A stretch of 29,848 nucleotides of DNA from an uncultured Chitinophagaceae bacterium (GTDB lineage: Bacteria; Bacteroidota; Bacteroidia; Chitinophagales; Chitinophagaceae), in NCBI GenBank assembly GCA_937907395.1, contig CALCII010000023.1, positions 1 through 29,848 of the forward strand, given 5' to 3'. Under the pieces are notes generated by a model, which had not been told where the DNA came from, did no database searches, and was given only the letters and a program-made list of their open reading frames with translations. The first letter of the stretch is position 1. Every line of letters starts with the position of its first letter. Both the position numbers and the translations under genes were made by a program. Below, in pieces: positions 17,222 through 25,662 of this stretch.

Positions 17222-17297
17222 TTTGGTCGTAATTGGGGCTCAATGTTACAACCTGTGATTGAAATTATCCCGATTAATTTTCCACTTGCAAACCTTG

Positions 17298-17305
17298 TAC
17301 CTTTG
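17298..17305 (+). promoter_or_regulatory. Candidate -7 element of ispH
   Basis: TACCTTTG matches the TAnnTTTG consensus exactly and is followed by GCCA, as in the ccmC box. It ends 17 bases before the ispH ATG at 17323. No TTTG is found at the usual -33 distance. Confidence 0.45.
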
Positions 17306-17322
17306 CCACTTGTTATCAGGCT

Positions 17323-18555
17323 ATGAAGAAATTTGAAGTCCCCGGCATTTACCGGTCGTCATTAATCACTGCAATCAAGAATAAAAGAAAGCAGGAAGAT
17401 AAACTGAAAAAAGATCTTAGTCCCACATTACTGGATATGGGGCCGGTACAGTTTTACCTGGCACGCCATTTTGGTTTTTGTTATGGCGTGGAAAATGCAA
17501 TTGAAATTGCCTTCCGTACAATTGAAGAAAATCCGGGAAAGAGAATTTTTCTTTTAAGTGAAATGATTCACAACCCAATGGTGAATGAAAGCCTCAAACA
17601 AAAAGGGGTTCAGTTTCTCCAGGATACTTACGGTAAACAAATCATTTCCTTTGACGAAATCACAGGTGATGATATTGTGGTAATTCCCGCTTTTGGCACT
17701 ACACTCGAAACAGAAGCTTTTCTACAATCGAAAGGAATTCAAACAGAAAAGTATAATACCACCTGCCCTTTTGTAGAAAAAGTATGGAACCGGAGTGAGC
17801 AGATAGCTGAAAAAGGATATTCCATTGTTGTTCATGGAAAACCAAAACATGAAGAAACAAGAGCTACTTTTTCTCATGCCAGTTCACATACACCCACTGT
17901 GATTGTAAATGACATGAAGGATACCATTGAATTGGGCAAATACATTACAGGAGAAAAACCTGCTGAAACATTTTATACTGAATTCAAAGGGTTATACTCT
18001 GAAGGATTCAATATTGAAACCAACCTGCAACGTTTTGGAGTTGTAAATCAAACCACACAGCTGGCAACCGATACTCAGGAAATTGCTGAATATCTGAAAC
18101 AGCTTGTAAAAAAACATTACAATCTGAATGATCAAACCATTGGTGACCGGTTTGCAGATACCAGAGATACATTGTGCTATGCCACAAACGACAATCAGAG
18201 TGCAGTAACCGGGCTATTGGAAACAAAGGCCCATTTTGCGTTGGTGATTGGGGGGTACAACAGCTCCAACACAACGCACCTGGTTGAACTGTGTGAAAAA
18301 GTATTGCCTACCTATTTCATAAAAAATCAAAGCAGTATCATTTCCGGGCAGGATATACTTCACTATAATTTTCATACAAAAGAAGAACTCATTACCAGCA
18401 ATTATATTCCTTCAGATCGACCTTTAAAAATATTGATCACCAGCGGTGCTTCTTGTCCGGATGCACAGGTGGAAGAAGTGATCCGTAAAATGTGTTCTCT
18501 TTTAAAAATCGACATAGAAGAGAAATGGGAAAAACTTCATGAACAATTTGCATAA
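17323..18555 (+). CDS. ispH: 4-hydroxy-3-methylbut-2-enyl diphosphate reductase IspH (long form)
   Basis: The last enzyme of the MEP isoprenoid pathway, a [4Fe-4S] protein that makes IPP and DMAPP. The three cluster cysteines are visible as Cys53 (FGFCYGV), Cys148 (NTTCPFV) and Cys285 (DTLCYAT), with the HGKPKHEE loop (171-178) between. At 410 residues it is about 100 longer than the E. coli enzyme. The surplus is an N-terminal extension of about 40 residues and extra sequence around 200-240 before VVNQTTQ. I believe this long form is normal for Bacteroidota. The downstream hairpin starts 5 bases after the stop. Confidence 0.95.
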   Translation: MKKFEVPGIYRSSLITAIKNKRKQEDKLKKDLSPTLLDMGPVQFYLARHFGFCYGVENAIEIAFRTIEENPGKRIFLLSEMIHNPMVNESLKQKGVQFLQDTYGKQIISFDEITGDDIVVIPAFGTTLETEAFLQSKGIQTEKYNTTCPFVEKVWNRSEQIAEKGYSIVVHGKPKHEETRATFSHASSHTPTVIVNDMKDTIELGKYITGEKPAETFYTEFKGLYSEGFNIETNLQRFGVVNQTTQLATDTQEIAEYLKQLVKKHYNLNDQTIGDRFADTRDTLCYATNDNQSAVTGLLETKAHFALVIGGYNSSNTTHLVELCEKVLPTYFIKNQSSIISGQDILHYNFHTKEELITSNYIPSDRPLKILITSGASCPDAQVEEVIRKMCSLLKIDIEEKWEKLHEQFA

Positions 18556-18559
18556 AGCG

Positions 18560-18579
18560 AAGCCCCCTCTCGGGGGCTT
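18560..18579. terminator. Shared hairpin between ispH and the first T9SS gene
   Basis: AAGCCCCC and GGGGGCTT form an 8-bp GC-rich stem with loop TCTC. It lies 5 bases after the ispH stop and 42 bases past the stop of the convergent T9SS gene. Neither flank has a long T-run, so termination may be incomplete. A near-copy of the hairpin follows the second T9SS gene. Confidence 0.7.
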
Positions 18580-18584
18580 GCTGG

Positions 18585-18606
18585 GTTTATCTGGTTTTCC
18601 TGTCCC
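18585..18606. repeat. 3'-flank repeat copy 1 (after T9SS protein 1)
   Basis: The block GTTTATCTGGTTTTCC then TGTCCC nearly matches 20464-20488 (ATCTGGTTTTTTCTGTCCC). Both copies sit between the stop codon of a T9SS gene and a GCCCCC/GGGGGC hairpin, in the same order and orientation. They look like the conserved 3' untranslated ends of a duplicated gene. Confidence 0.65.
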
Positions 18607-18620
18607 ACATGGCTCAAGTT

Positions 18621-20111
18621 TTATTGAACCACAATTTTAGCAACTGCCTGTTCACCGGTTGCAACTACATTCACACGAAGAATGTAAACACCGGGCAGCA
18701 AATTCGTTAACTGCATGTTGCCTGCTTTCATACCAGTCCACCGTTTAATAGTCTTGCCACTGAAATCATCAAGTACAACATTTACAACTCCATTTGTTTC
18801 GGGCATTACAACGTTGATCACATCTTTACCAGGGTTTGGATAAACTAAGAGGTTCATCAGTTTATTTGCCTGGCGAATCATTTTCACATCGCTGTATGTG
18901 ATTTGTCCGTCGTTATCCACCACTTTTATCCTGTAGTACACAGTTGCATCTTTTGTGACAAGCTGATCTGTGAATGTATAAGAACCATGCCTTACATCCA
19001 GTTCGCCGCCAGCAGGAGTTACTGCTCCTGTTTTTACAAATTGACTATTGTCAAGTTTACGTTCCACTTCAAACCGGTTCACATTGTTTTCCATTTCTGT
19101 AACCCATGTCAATGTTGCAAATCCGCTGTTCATTGCTACATTAAAATCTCTGAACTTTAATGGCAATGGAGAACAGCTGTTGGCCAGGTAACCAAGGGCC
19201 TGGTTGGTATAGCCGTTTGTTTGTACAAGAACCCAAAGATTCATTCCTGCTTCAGGTTGTTGTGTACTGTATGGCGGATAGGTGATTCCTGTTTGCACAA
19301 ACTGATTCACAGCACCACCTGTTGTAACATAAAGGTGAGCAGCGATTTCAATATCCTCCGGACCAAAAGTGCGCAATGAACCAAAAGGATTTAATGGATC
19401 ACTCGGATAATCCAGATAAGTTCTGAATGTACCGGAGATAGCCATTGGTGCCACAGAAGAAATAGCAACATTGTAGGTACGTGGGTTTGTACAATTGATA
19501 AATCCGGCTATACGTGGATCAATGGTAAACTGAACTTCACAGTTTGCACAGTGCACCACATCACCATTCTGTGCCTGAGAAGACCAGAAATCGGCTTTCA
19601 TCGTAATAACAGAACTGCAGGCAGATGGTAATGTTACTTTGATACCTTTAATAATAAATCGTGCACTATCACCCGTAGGATAGACTCTCCTTACGAGTGA
19701 GTCGGCAGGTGTAAGGACTACAGTAGGGTCTGCAGGATAAGGCTCTGAATATTGTTGTAATAAGTATGGGCCTCCATGTTGTGGATGTGGCTCATTATGA
19801 ATTCCGATGTTTATTTTTGACAATGCCAGATCTGCAGATACAGGTGCTTTATGAGGAGCAAACCCGCCATTTGCTGTGCAGGTAAAATAAGCAGGATCGC
19901 CCAGCATCCATGCATGCATATAGATCCATTTGTTACCACCGTTATTTTCAATTGTAAAAATAAAATCGAAATTCAATTCACAGGAACCAGTACCAACGGG
20001 AACAGAGGAATTTACCTGGACAATTACATTTTTTATGGTACACTGAGCTTTGATAGGGTTACTCAATGGCAATAACGCCACCAGAAATAACCAGGGTATA
20101 AAACGTTTCAT
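18621..20111 (-). CDS. T9SS type A sorting-domain secreted protein, paralog 1
   Basis: Function unknown. I take the start at 20111 (MKRFIPWLFL, 496 residues), because a clean signal peptide ending PIKAQ begins there; 18 codons upstream are open but would spoil it. Residues about 21-320 are an unfamiliar beta-rich region with paired Cys (HCANCEVQF). About 325-420 is a fibronectin-like module common in Bacteroidota secreted proteins (LPLKFRDFNV, TLTWVTEMENN, YYRIKVVDNDG). The last ~80 residues are the T9SS type A sorting domain (LLVYPNPGKDVINV to LLPGVYILRVN). It is a paralog of the next upstream gene, and the order of domains is identical. Confidence 0.87.
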   Translation of the reverse strand: MKRFIPWLFLVALLPLSNPIKAQCTIKNVIVQVNSSVPVGTGSCELNFDFIFTIENNGGNKWIYMHAWMLGDPAYFTCTANGGFAPHKAPVSADLALSKINIGIHNEPHPQHGGPYLLQQYSEPYPADPTVVLTPADSLVRRVYPTGDSARFIIKGIKVTLPSACSSVITMKADFWSSQAQNGDVVHCANCEVQFTIDPRIAGFINCTNPRTYNVAISSVAPMAISGTFRTYLDYPSDPLNPFGSLRTFGPEDIEIAAHLYVTTGGAVNQFVQTGITYPPYSTQQPEAGMNLWVLVQTNGYTNQALGYLANSCSPLPLKFRDFNVAMNSGFATLTWVTEMENNVNRFEVERKLDNSQFVKTGAVTPAGGELDVRHGSYTFTDQLVTKDATVYYRIKVVDNDGQITYSDVKMIRQANKLMNLLVYPNPGKDVINVVMPETNGVVNVVLDDFSGKTIKRWTGMKAGNMQLTNLLPGVYILRVNVVATGEQAVAKIVVQ

Positions 20112-20152
20112 AAAATACTTTTTTCCGATTAAGAATTGCTTCTGGCACAGAA

Positions 20153-20168
20153 TACATGCAGGCATGTA
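20153..20168. promoter_or_regulatory. Small dyad upstream of T9SS protein 1
   Basis: Seven-base arms TACATGC and GCATGTA are separated by AG, 42-57 bases upstream of the start codon. It could be an operator, but there is only one copy and no promoter could be placed next to it. Confidence 0.2.
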
Positions 20169-20425
20169 ATAGTGATGTCGGAAACGTTTATTGTGTATGA
20201 GGGATTAATTCAGATCTCCATAGGAGTATCCTTTTATATATTTGAAGTTACAATGTACAACTTCTGAAATCCATGACTGTTCTTAGTAAATAAATAAAAA
20301 AAAATGATTCCTGTCAGTATTAAAAATCTCCGATTTCCTGTGCAGAAACAAGAATACAAACTTGCATTTAGTCGCTTATTTGAAACTCTTGAAAATGACT
20401 TTTTCCTTATTCTCATCAATAACAA

Positions 20426-20447
20426 AAAGCCCCCTTACGGGGGCTTT
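20426..20447 (-). terminator. Rho-independent terminator of T9SS protein 2
   Basis: AAAGCCCCC (20426-20434) and GGGGGCTTT (20439-20447) make a 9-bp stem with a 4-nt loop. On the minus strand a TTTTTGTT tract completes a standard intrinsic terminator. The hairpin closely resembles the one after paralog 1. Confidence 0.88.
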
Positions 20448-20463
20448 CTTCTTCTACTTCTTC

Positions 20464-20488
20464 GGTTTTATCTGGTTTTTTCTGTCCC
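20464..20488. repeat. 3'-flank repeat copy 2 (after T9SS protein 2)
   Basis: Matches copy 1 at 18585-18606 over the ATCTGGTTTT...CTGTCCC block, with a 2-3 base length difference in the T-run. It lies 11 bases past the stop of paralog 2. Confidence 0.65.
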
Positions 20489-20498
20489 TAAAAACTTG

Positions 20499-21998
20499 TT
20501 ATTGAACTACGATTCTTTCTACTAATTGTTCACCTGTTTGTTTCACATTTACACGAAGTACATAGATACCGGGCTTCAGATTGCTCATCTGGAAACTTTT
20601 CGCCTGGATCGAATTCCAGCGTTGCACTTGCTTACCGGTGAAATCTTCAAGTGTTGCGTCTATTGTACCCATGTTGTCTGACAATGAAACGGTTGCTGCT
20701 CCACGGCTGGGATTTGGATAAACACTCAAAACAGATTTATCAGAATTATTCTTTACAATTCGTACATCACTGTACACTGCACGGCCATCCACATCTACCT
20801 GGCGAAGACGATAGTAGATTACTCCGTTAGGAAGTTTAGCCGCATCGTCAAAGCTGTAATAGGCTCCCGATCCTGTTCCGCCAGCTACTTTCGTACGCAC
20901 ATAACCAATTACTTCAAACTGACCATTGGCTGAACGACGTTGAATTTCAAATCCATCGTTATTGTTTTCCTGTTCGGTTTCCCATGTAAGTGAAACACGG
21001 TCATTCTTCTTCGCAACATTGAAGCTGCGCATTTTTACAGGAAGGGTTGAGCAGGTATTGGCCACACCATATACCAGTGAATTGGTTAAAATACCGGCAG
21101 GACTTGTTACATCCAATACAATATAAACAGGACGCAATTTAATGTTGGGATCTGTATTGCCTGTATATGAAATACCACTGAATACCTGGGGCAGTGCACT
21201 GGTTAAACCACTGAATGTTCCTTGTGCATCAGGTGTGCTTTGAGCACCTGTATAATCACTTACATCAAATCCATCGCCATTATTATCTACATAAATCTTC
21301 CAGGTTCCACCTAAAGCTGTCGTAGATAAAGTACGAAGTACAAAAGATACAGAGTTAGGAGTAGATCCTGATCCGCAACTGATCTGGCCAATAGCACGGG
21401 GATCATAAAAACTCAACTGCAATTCACCTGTCCAGCAATGTGCTTTTGAAAGTTGTGCCGCTTGAGAAGACCAGAGATTCGCTTTTAATACCAAAGGAGC
21501 GCTAGCAGCCTGTCCGGTTGCAACTGTAATACCACTGAATTTATAACGTTGGTAACCAGCAGCAGCGCCAGTTTCCAAGGTAACATTACCAACACCCTGC
21601 GTTAAATCCACTGCCGCATCTGGCAAATAATTACCGTCCTGAATGTAAGAAAGGTAACCAGTTGTTGCAACATCATTATTAAAACCGATATCAAGAATAG
21701 AGTTTTGAAGGTTGCCTGATCCTACCGGATTTTTTGGAGGGTTAATTGTACTGGATGAATTAGCCGGGAAAAATCCGTTTGGATAATCAACATCTTTCCA
21801 TACATGAATGAACACCCATTTATTACCAGCGTTATTCTGAAGATCAAAAAATGCATCTACGTTGTAAATAGCATTGTTTGGATCTGTTGAATCCACGCTA
21901 TTAATCTTAATTACAACATTCGATACTGTACACTGGGCATTTGCCATGTTGTATATCGAAAATAAAGCGAACCAAAAGAAGAGTAAAAACTTTTTCAT
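20499..21998 (-). CDS. T9SS type A sorting-domain secreted protein, paralog 2
   Basis: Function unknown; 499 residues. The signal peptide spans about 1-22 (MKKFLLFFWF to MANAQ). The mature protein begins CTVSNVVIKINS, closely matching CTIKNVIVQVNS of paralog 1. NNAGNKWVFIHVW and SSQAAQ likewise match NNGGNKWIYMHAW and SSQAQ. The N-terminal ~300 residues are of no family I recognise. Then come the LPVKMRSFNV / WETEQENNNDGFEIQ module and the C-terminal sorting domain (VYPNPSRGAATVSL to LKPGIYVLRVN). The protein should cross the outer membrane through the type IX system and be released or attached at the surface. Confidence 0.9.
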   Translation of the reverse strand: MKKFLLFFWFALFSIYNMANAQCTVSNVVIKINSVDSTDPNNAIYNVDAFFDLQNNAGNKWVFIHVWKDVDYPNGFFPANSSSTINPPKNPVGSGNLQNSILDIGFNNDVATTGYLSYIQDGNYLPDAAVDLTQGVGNVTLETGAAAGYQRYKFSGITVATGQAASAPLVLKANLWSSQAAQLSKAHCWTGELQLSFYDPRAIGQISCGSGSTPNSVSFVLRTLSTTALGGTWKIYVDNNGDGFDVSDYTGAQSTPDAQGTFSGLTSALPQVFSGISYTGNTDPNIKLRPVYIVLDVTSPAGILTNSLVYGVANTCSTLPVKMRSFNVAKKNDRVSLTWETEQENNNDGFEIQRRSANGQFEVIGYVRTKVAGGTGSGAYYSFDDAAKLPNGVIYYRLRQVDVDGRAVYSDVRIVKNNSDKSVLSVYPNPSRGAATVSLSDNMGTIDATLEDFTGKQVQRWNSIQAKSFQMSNLKPGIYVLRVNVKQTGEQLVERIVVQ

Positions 21999-22295
21999 AA
22001 TAAAGGCTTTAGAGGTTCAAAACAATAAATACACGGTAATTCAATATTCCTTTAGGAAAAAGTTAATCATTTGGATATAGGTGAATACTGAGACTGAAAT
22101 CAGTAACAGCGAATCATAGGAAGATGGACAGATTATACCAGATAAAAAATTCTATGAAATTGCACTAAGAGGATAAATAGATATTATAGGTGGTATTCAG
22201 GGAGATTCGGATTGAGAAATCAAAGGTTATAAAAATAAAGTACTAATCAAAGCTTTTCCCAACTTTACTTTTAAAAATACCACGAACTGGTATTT
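21999..22295. other. Leader region of T9SS protein 2
   Basis: No gene is supported. Its right edge is the cmk terminator. On the minus strand TTTG (22248-22251) followed after 18 bases by TAACCTTTG (22221-22229) approximates a Bacteroidota promoter, with one extra base in the -7 box. If that is used, the mRNA leader would be more than 200 nt, which is long. I could not identify a riboswitch or other structured element in it. Confidence 0.4.
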
Positions 22296-22298
22296 TTA
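22272..22298 (-). terminator. cmk terminator overlapping its stop codon
   Basis: An 11-bp stem (22272-22282 with 22288-22298, loop CGAAC) includes the cmk TAA at 22296-22298 as its first three paired bases. On the minus strand the right arm ends in TTTTTA followed by AAAG. The stem is AT-rich apart from the ACC/GGT core. Confidence 0.75.
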
Positions 22299-22970
22299 CT
22301 GCCTCATTTTCACCAAGTTATACGCAACTTCCAACTGTTCGTTAGGGGTTAAGTCTGTATTATCAATTTCAACCGCATCTTCGGCCTTTTTTAAAGGGCT
22401 CACTTCTCTATGAGAATCAATGTAATCCCGCATTTCCAGGTTGGCTTTTACCTCATCAATACTTACGTTAGGGTTTTTGGCAAACATCTCTTTGAAACGT
22501 CTTTCCACCCTCACAGCATTATCGGCCGTCATAAAAATCTTTAGCTCTGCGTTGGGGAAAACGGTTGTACCAATATCCCTGCCATCCATTACAATACCTT
22601 TTTGCTGCCCCATTTGCTGTTGCTGGGCTACTGCAAACTCCCTCACAGCTTTAATAGCTGCCACATCGCTCACTTTTTCTGCAACAACCAGATCACGGAT
22701 CACATATTCCACATTTTCCCCGTTCAGATAGATTTCAGACTCTTTTGAAACCGGATTCTTTACAAACTCAAGTGTAATATTTGATAAGGCTTCCTTTACA
22801 TCTGCTTCATGGGTCCAGTCGACATGATTTCTAAGGAAATAGAGCGTAATTGCCCGGTACATGGCACCGCTGTCGATATACACATAATGCAGTTTTTTTG
22901 CCAATTGTTTGGCCAGTGTACTTTTTCCGCAGGAGGAAAACCCGTCTATTGCAATGATTATCTTTTTCAT
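22296..22970 (-). CDS. cmk: Cytidylate kinase
   Basis: Phosphorylates CMP and dCMP to the diphosphates. The 224 residues begin MKKIIIAIDGFSSCGKST, with the P-loop at GFSSCGKST (10-18). IDSGAMYRAIT follows, and MDGRDIGTTVFPNA and the lid-region RRFKEM also fit the family. The length is normal. It is downstream of clpC on the same strand but separated from it by a terminator and a candidate promoter, so it is probably an independent unit. Confidence 0.96.
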   Translation of the reverse strand: MKKIIIAIDGFSSCGKSTLAKQLAKKLHYVYIDSGAMYRAITLYFLRNHVDWTHEADVKEALSNITLEFVKNPVSKESEIYLNGENVEYVIRDLVVAEKVSDVAAIKAVREFAVAQQQQMGQQKGIVMDGRDIGTTVFPNAELKIFMTADNAVRVERRFKEMFAKNPNVSIDEVKANLEMRDYIDSHREVSPLKKAEDAVEIDNTDLTPNEQLEVAYNLVKMRQ

Positions 22971-22996
22971 TCCGGAGCCTTTCTTAATGAACCGTG

Positions 22997-23004
22997 CAAA
23001 AGTA
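22997..23004 (-). promoter_or_regulatory. Candidate -7 element of cmk
   Basis: On the minus strand the site reads TACTTTTG, an exact TAnnTTTG match, and ends 26 bases before the cmk ATG. It begins almost immediately after the clpC terminator stem, so any -33 contact would fall within the terminator hairpin. Confidence 0.42.
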
Positions 23005-23029
23005 AAAAACCCCGCTTAAAGCGGGGTTT
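23001..23029 (-). terminator. Rho-independent terminator of clpC
   Basis: AAACCCCGC (23007-23015) pairs with GCGGGGTTT (23021-23029) around TTAAA. On the minus strand a further TTTAC follows. It lies 17 bases past the clpC stop codon. Confidence 0.88.
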
Positions 23030-23046
23030 AATTTTTCTTATTCATT

Positions 23047-25584
23047 TTATGCTTCGGAAGATTTTGCCGGCTTTTTCGACTTTTCTTTCAAAGTGAATTT
23101 GATTTTTTGTTCTGCCTGGTCAATATCGGCATATAGCACATCTCCTTCTTTTATATTCATATTCAGAATCTCTTCAGCCAAAGGATCTTCCAGGTATTTC
23201 TGAATGGCCCTGTGAAGCGGACGGGCTCCAAACTGAACATCATATCCTTTCTCTGCAATAAAATCTTTTGCTTCCTGTGACAATTCCAACGAGAAGCCCA
23301 GCGTTTTCAAACGTGCCAGTACACCTTTCATCAGGATATCAATAATGCGGAAGATATGTTCCTTGGTAAGTGAATTAAAGATCATCACATCATCAATACG
23401 ATTCAGGAATTCAGGAGAGAAGGTTTTCTTCAATGCTTTTTCAATCACTGCTTTATTTGCCTCTTCCTGGTTCTGAACACGTGATGCCGTTGCAAAACCA
23501 ACACCATCGCCAAAGTCTTTCAACTGACGAACACCAATGTTGGAGGTCATGATGATTAAAGTGTTTTTAAAATCCACTTTGCGGCCCAGGCCATCCGTAA
23601 GTTGGCCATCGTCCAACACCTGCAACAGTATATTATAGATGTCCGGATGTGCTTTTTCAATTTCATCCAGCAATACCACAGAGTATGGTTTCCTGCGAAC
23701 ACGTTCGGTAAGTTGTCCGCCCTCTTCATAGCCAACATATCCGGGAGGTGCACCAATTAAACGGCTAACCGTGAATTTTTCCATGTACTCACTCATGTCA
23801 ATACGAATGAGCGCATCTTCGCTATCAAACATATAACGAGCCAGTGCACGTGCCAATTCTGTTTTACCTACGCCAGTTGGACCCAGGAATATAAATGTTC
23901 CAATAGGCTTCTTTGGATCTTTTAAACCTACCCTGTTACGTTGAATAGCTTTCACCACTTTGCTGATGGCTTCTTCCTGTCCGATCACAGCTCCCTGCAA
24001 TTCCTCGGCCATACGGCGAAGTTTATCGCTCTCTGCCTGAACCATACGTTTCACCGGTATCCCCGTCATCATACTCACCACTTCTGCAATTGCTTCTTCA
24101 CTAATGGGGTAACGCATATTTTTGCTTTCTTCTTCCCATTTCGCTTTTGCTTTTTCAAGCTCTTCGCCCAAACGTTTTTCGTTATCCCGGAGAGCTGCAG
24201 CCTCTTCAAAGCGCTGACTTTTCACCACTTTGTTCTTTTCCTGCTTGATATCTTCAATTTTTTTCTCCAGCTCCAGGATTTCCTGTGGCACATTGATATT
24301 CTTCAGATGCACTCTGGCACCCACTTCATCCATTACATCAATGGCTTTATCGGGCAATAAACGATCGGTGATATAACGATCACTCAGTTTCACACAAGCA
24401 TCTATCGCATCATCAGCATACGATACATTGTGGAACTCTTCATACTTAGGTTTTATGTTATTGAGGATCTGAATGGTTTCATCCACGCTTGGCGGATCTA
24501 CCAATACTTTCTGAAAACGTCTGTCTAATGCACCATCTTTCTCAATGTACATACGGTATTCATCAAGCGTTGATGCACCAATGCATTGGAGTTCGCCTCT
24601 TGCTAAAGCCGGCTTGAAAATATTAGATGCATCAAGGGAGCCACTTGCTCCTCCGGCACCTACAATTGTATGAATTTCATCAATGAACAAAATCACATCT
24701 CTGTTTTTTTCCAGTTCATTCATGATGGCTTTCATGCGCTCTTCAAACTGTCCACGGTATTTGGTGCCGGCTACCAATGCCGCCAGATCAAGGGATACCA
24801 CTCTCTTATCATACAAGACTCTTGATACTTTACGTTGTACAATGCGTAATGCCAACCCTTCCACAATTGCTGTTTTACCTACACCTGGTTCGCCAATAAG
24901 AATCGGATTATTCTTTTTACGGCGTGAAAGAATTTGTGATACACGTTCAATTTCATCCTCACGGCCAACGATAGGATCCAATGCTCCGCCTTCTGCCAAA
25001 CGTGTGATATCTCTGCCAAAATTGTCGAGAACCGGAGTTTTGCTTTTTGCACCGGATTGCTGTTTTGACTTAGAAGGTGAATACTTCGATTTTTCTTCAT
25101 CAAAATCTTCCTCGCCGGGATCATCATATTCAGCCCGGGGCTCGTTTGATTTTACCATACCTAATTCATTTCTGAAAATATCATAATCCACTTCAAACTG
25201 GTTGAGTATCTGGGTTGCAATATTTTCTTTGTTTTTAAGAATTGATAACATCAGGTGTTCTGTTTCCACCTGTGGACTTTTCGTTGCCTTTGCTTCCAGA
25301 ACAGTAACCCGGATCACTTTTTCGGCCTGCTTGGTCAGTGGCAAACTGTTGATGTTAGCGATATTTTTACCTGTTTTGTCCTTCACTGCCAGTTCTATCT
25401 CCTTACGAAGTTCATAAACATCGACATGCAGATTTTTAAGGATTTTGATGGCGGTGTTTTCGCCTTCACGGATCATACCCAGCACTAAATGCTCGGTCCC
25501 TATAAAGTCGTTACCAAGACGTAACGCTTCCTCCCTGCTGTAGGAAATGATCTCTTTTACTTGTGTTGAAAAATTATGATCCAT
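23047..25584 (-). CDS. clpC: ATP-dependent Clp protease ATP-binding subunit ClpC
   Basis: A Hsp100 unfoldase that feeds proteins to ClpP. The 845-residue protein has an N-terminal Clp repeat domain (1-145), then an acidic/Lys/Ser linker (150-182). AAA+ domain 1 has Walker A GEPGVGKT (231-238) and Walker B ILFIDEIH (298-305). A UVR-type coiled segment lies about 448-475. AAA+ domain 2 has GPTGVGKT (568-575) and VVLLDEIE (636-643). A VGF tripeptide (695-697) in the expected ClpP-docking loop shows it is a protease partner, unlike ClpB. The UVR segment separates it from ClpA. It is divergent from the STAS gene. Confidence 0.95.
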   Translation of the reverse strand: MDHNFSTQVKEIISYSREEALRLGNDFIGTEHLVLGMIREGENTAIKILKNLHVDVYELRKEIELAVKDKTGKNIANINSLPLTKQAEKVIRVTVLEAKATKSPQVETEHLMLSILKNKENIATQILNQFEVDYDIFRNELGMVKSNEPRAEYDDPGEEDFDEEKSKYSPSKSKQQSGAKSKTPVLDNFGRDITRLAEGGALDPIVGREDEIERVSQILSRRKKNNPILIGEPGVGKTAIVEGLALRIVQRKVSRVLYDKRVVSLDLAALVAGTKYRGQFEERMKAIMNELEKNRDVILFIDEIHTIVGAGGASGSLDASNIFKPALARGELQCIGASTLDEYRMYIEKDGALDRRFQKVLVDPPSVDETIQILNNIKPKYEEFHNVSYADDAIDACVKLSDRYITDRLLPDKAIDVMDEVGARVHLKNINVPQEILELEKKIEDIKQEKNKVVKSQRFEEAAALRDNEKRLGEELEKAKAKWEEESKNMRYPISEEAIAEVVSMMTGIPVKRMVQAESDKLRRMAEELQGAVIGQEEAISKVVKAIQRNRVGLKDPKKPIGTFIFLGPTGVGKTELARALARYMFDSEDALIRIDMSEYMEKFTVSRLIGAPPGYVGYEEGGQLTERVRRKPYSVVLLDEIEKAHPDIYNILLQVLDDGQLTDGLGRKVDFKNTLIIMTSNIGVRQLKDFGDGVGFATASRVQNQEEANKAVIEKALKKTFSPEFLNRIDDVMIFNSLTKEHIFRIIDILMKGVLARLKTLGFSLELSQEAKDFIAEKGYDVQFGARPLHRAIQKYLEDPLAEEILNMNIKEGDVLYADIDQAEQKIKFTLKEKSKKPAKSSEA

Positions 25585-25615
25585 GTGGATATTAGCTTTT
25601 TACAATTATAACGAA

Positions 25616-25623
25616 TATTTTTG
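25616..25623 (+). promoter_or_regulatory. Candidate -7 element of the STAS-rnz operon
   Basis: TATTTTTG matches TAnnTTTG and ends 39 bases before the ATG at 25663. It lies in the 78-base gap shared with divergent clpC. No TTTG at the usual -33 position was found. Confidence 0.35.
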
Positions 25624-25662
25624 AGTTGTTTTTCTGATTACTTACTCACCTCTGTTAACAAC

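Larger units (their letters stand above)
20112..20498. other. Intergenic region between the two T9SS genes
   Basis: This stretch contains the 3' flank and terminator of paralog 2 (20426-20488) and the leader of paralog 1. I find no credible gene; short open frames on both strands run through the terminator or have no protein character. A small dyad lies at 20153-20168. A TATATTTG at 20237-20244 matches the -7 consensus on the plus strand but faces no gene. Confidence 0.6.

Noticed and set aside
20237..20244. TATATTTG as a plus-strand promoter
   Set aside because: It matches the -7 consensus, but no plus-strand gene follows and such an AT-rich octamer is expected by chance.
20304..20525. 73-codon plus-strand open frame between the T9SS genes
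   Set aside because: It runs through the terminator stem and the stop of paralog 2; its composition looks like translated hairpin and T-rich DNA.
24683..25186. Long open frames opposite clpC, and similar ones opposite gdh, ugd and cmk
   Set aside because: They are antisense shadows of well-supported genes, with no recognisable domain and unlikely amino-acid composition.
25621..25662. TTG start for the STAS gene
   Set aside because: It overlaps the -7 box, and the added residues do not look like part of the domain; two ATGs follow at 25663 and 25666.
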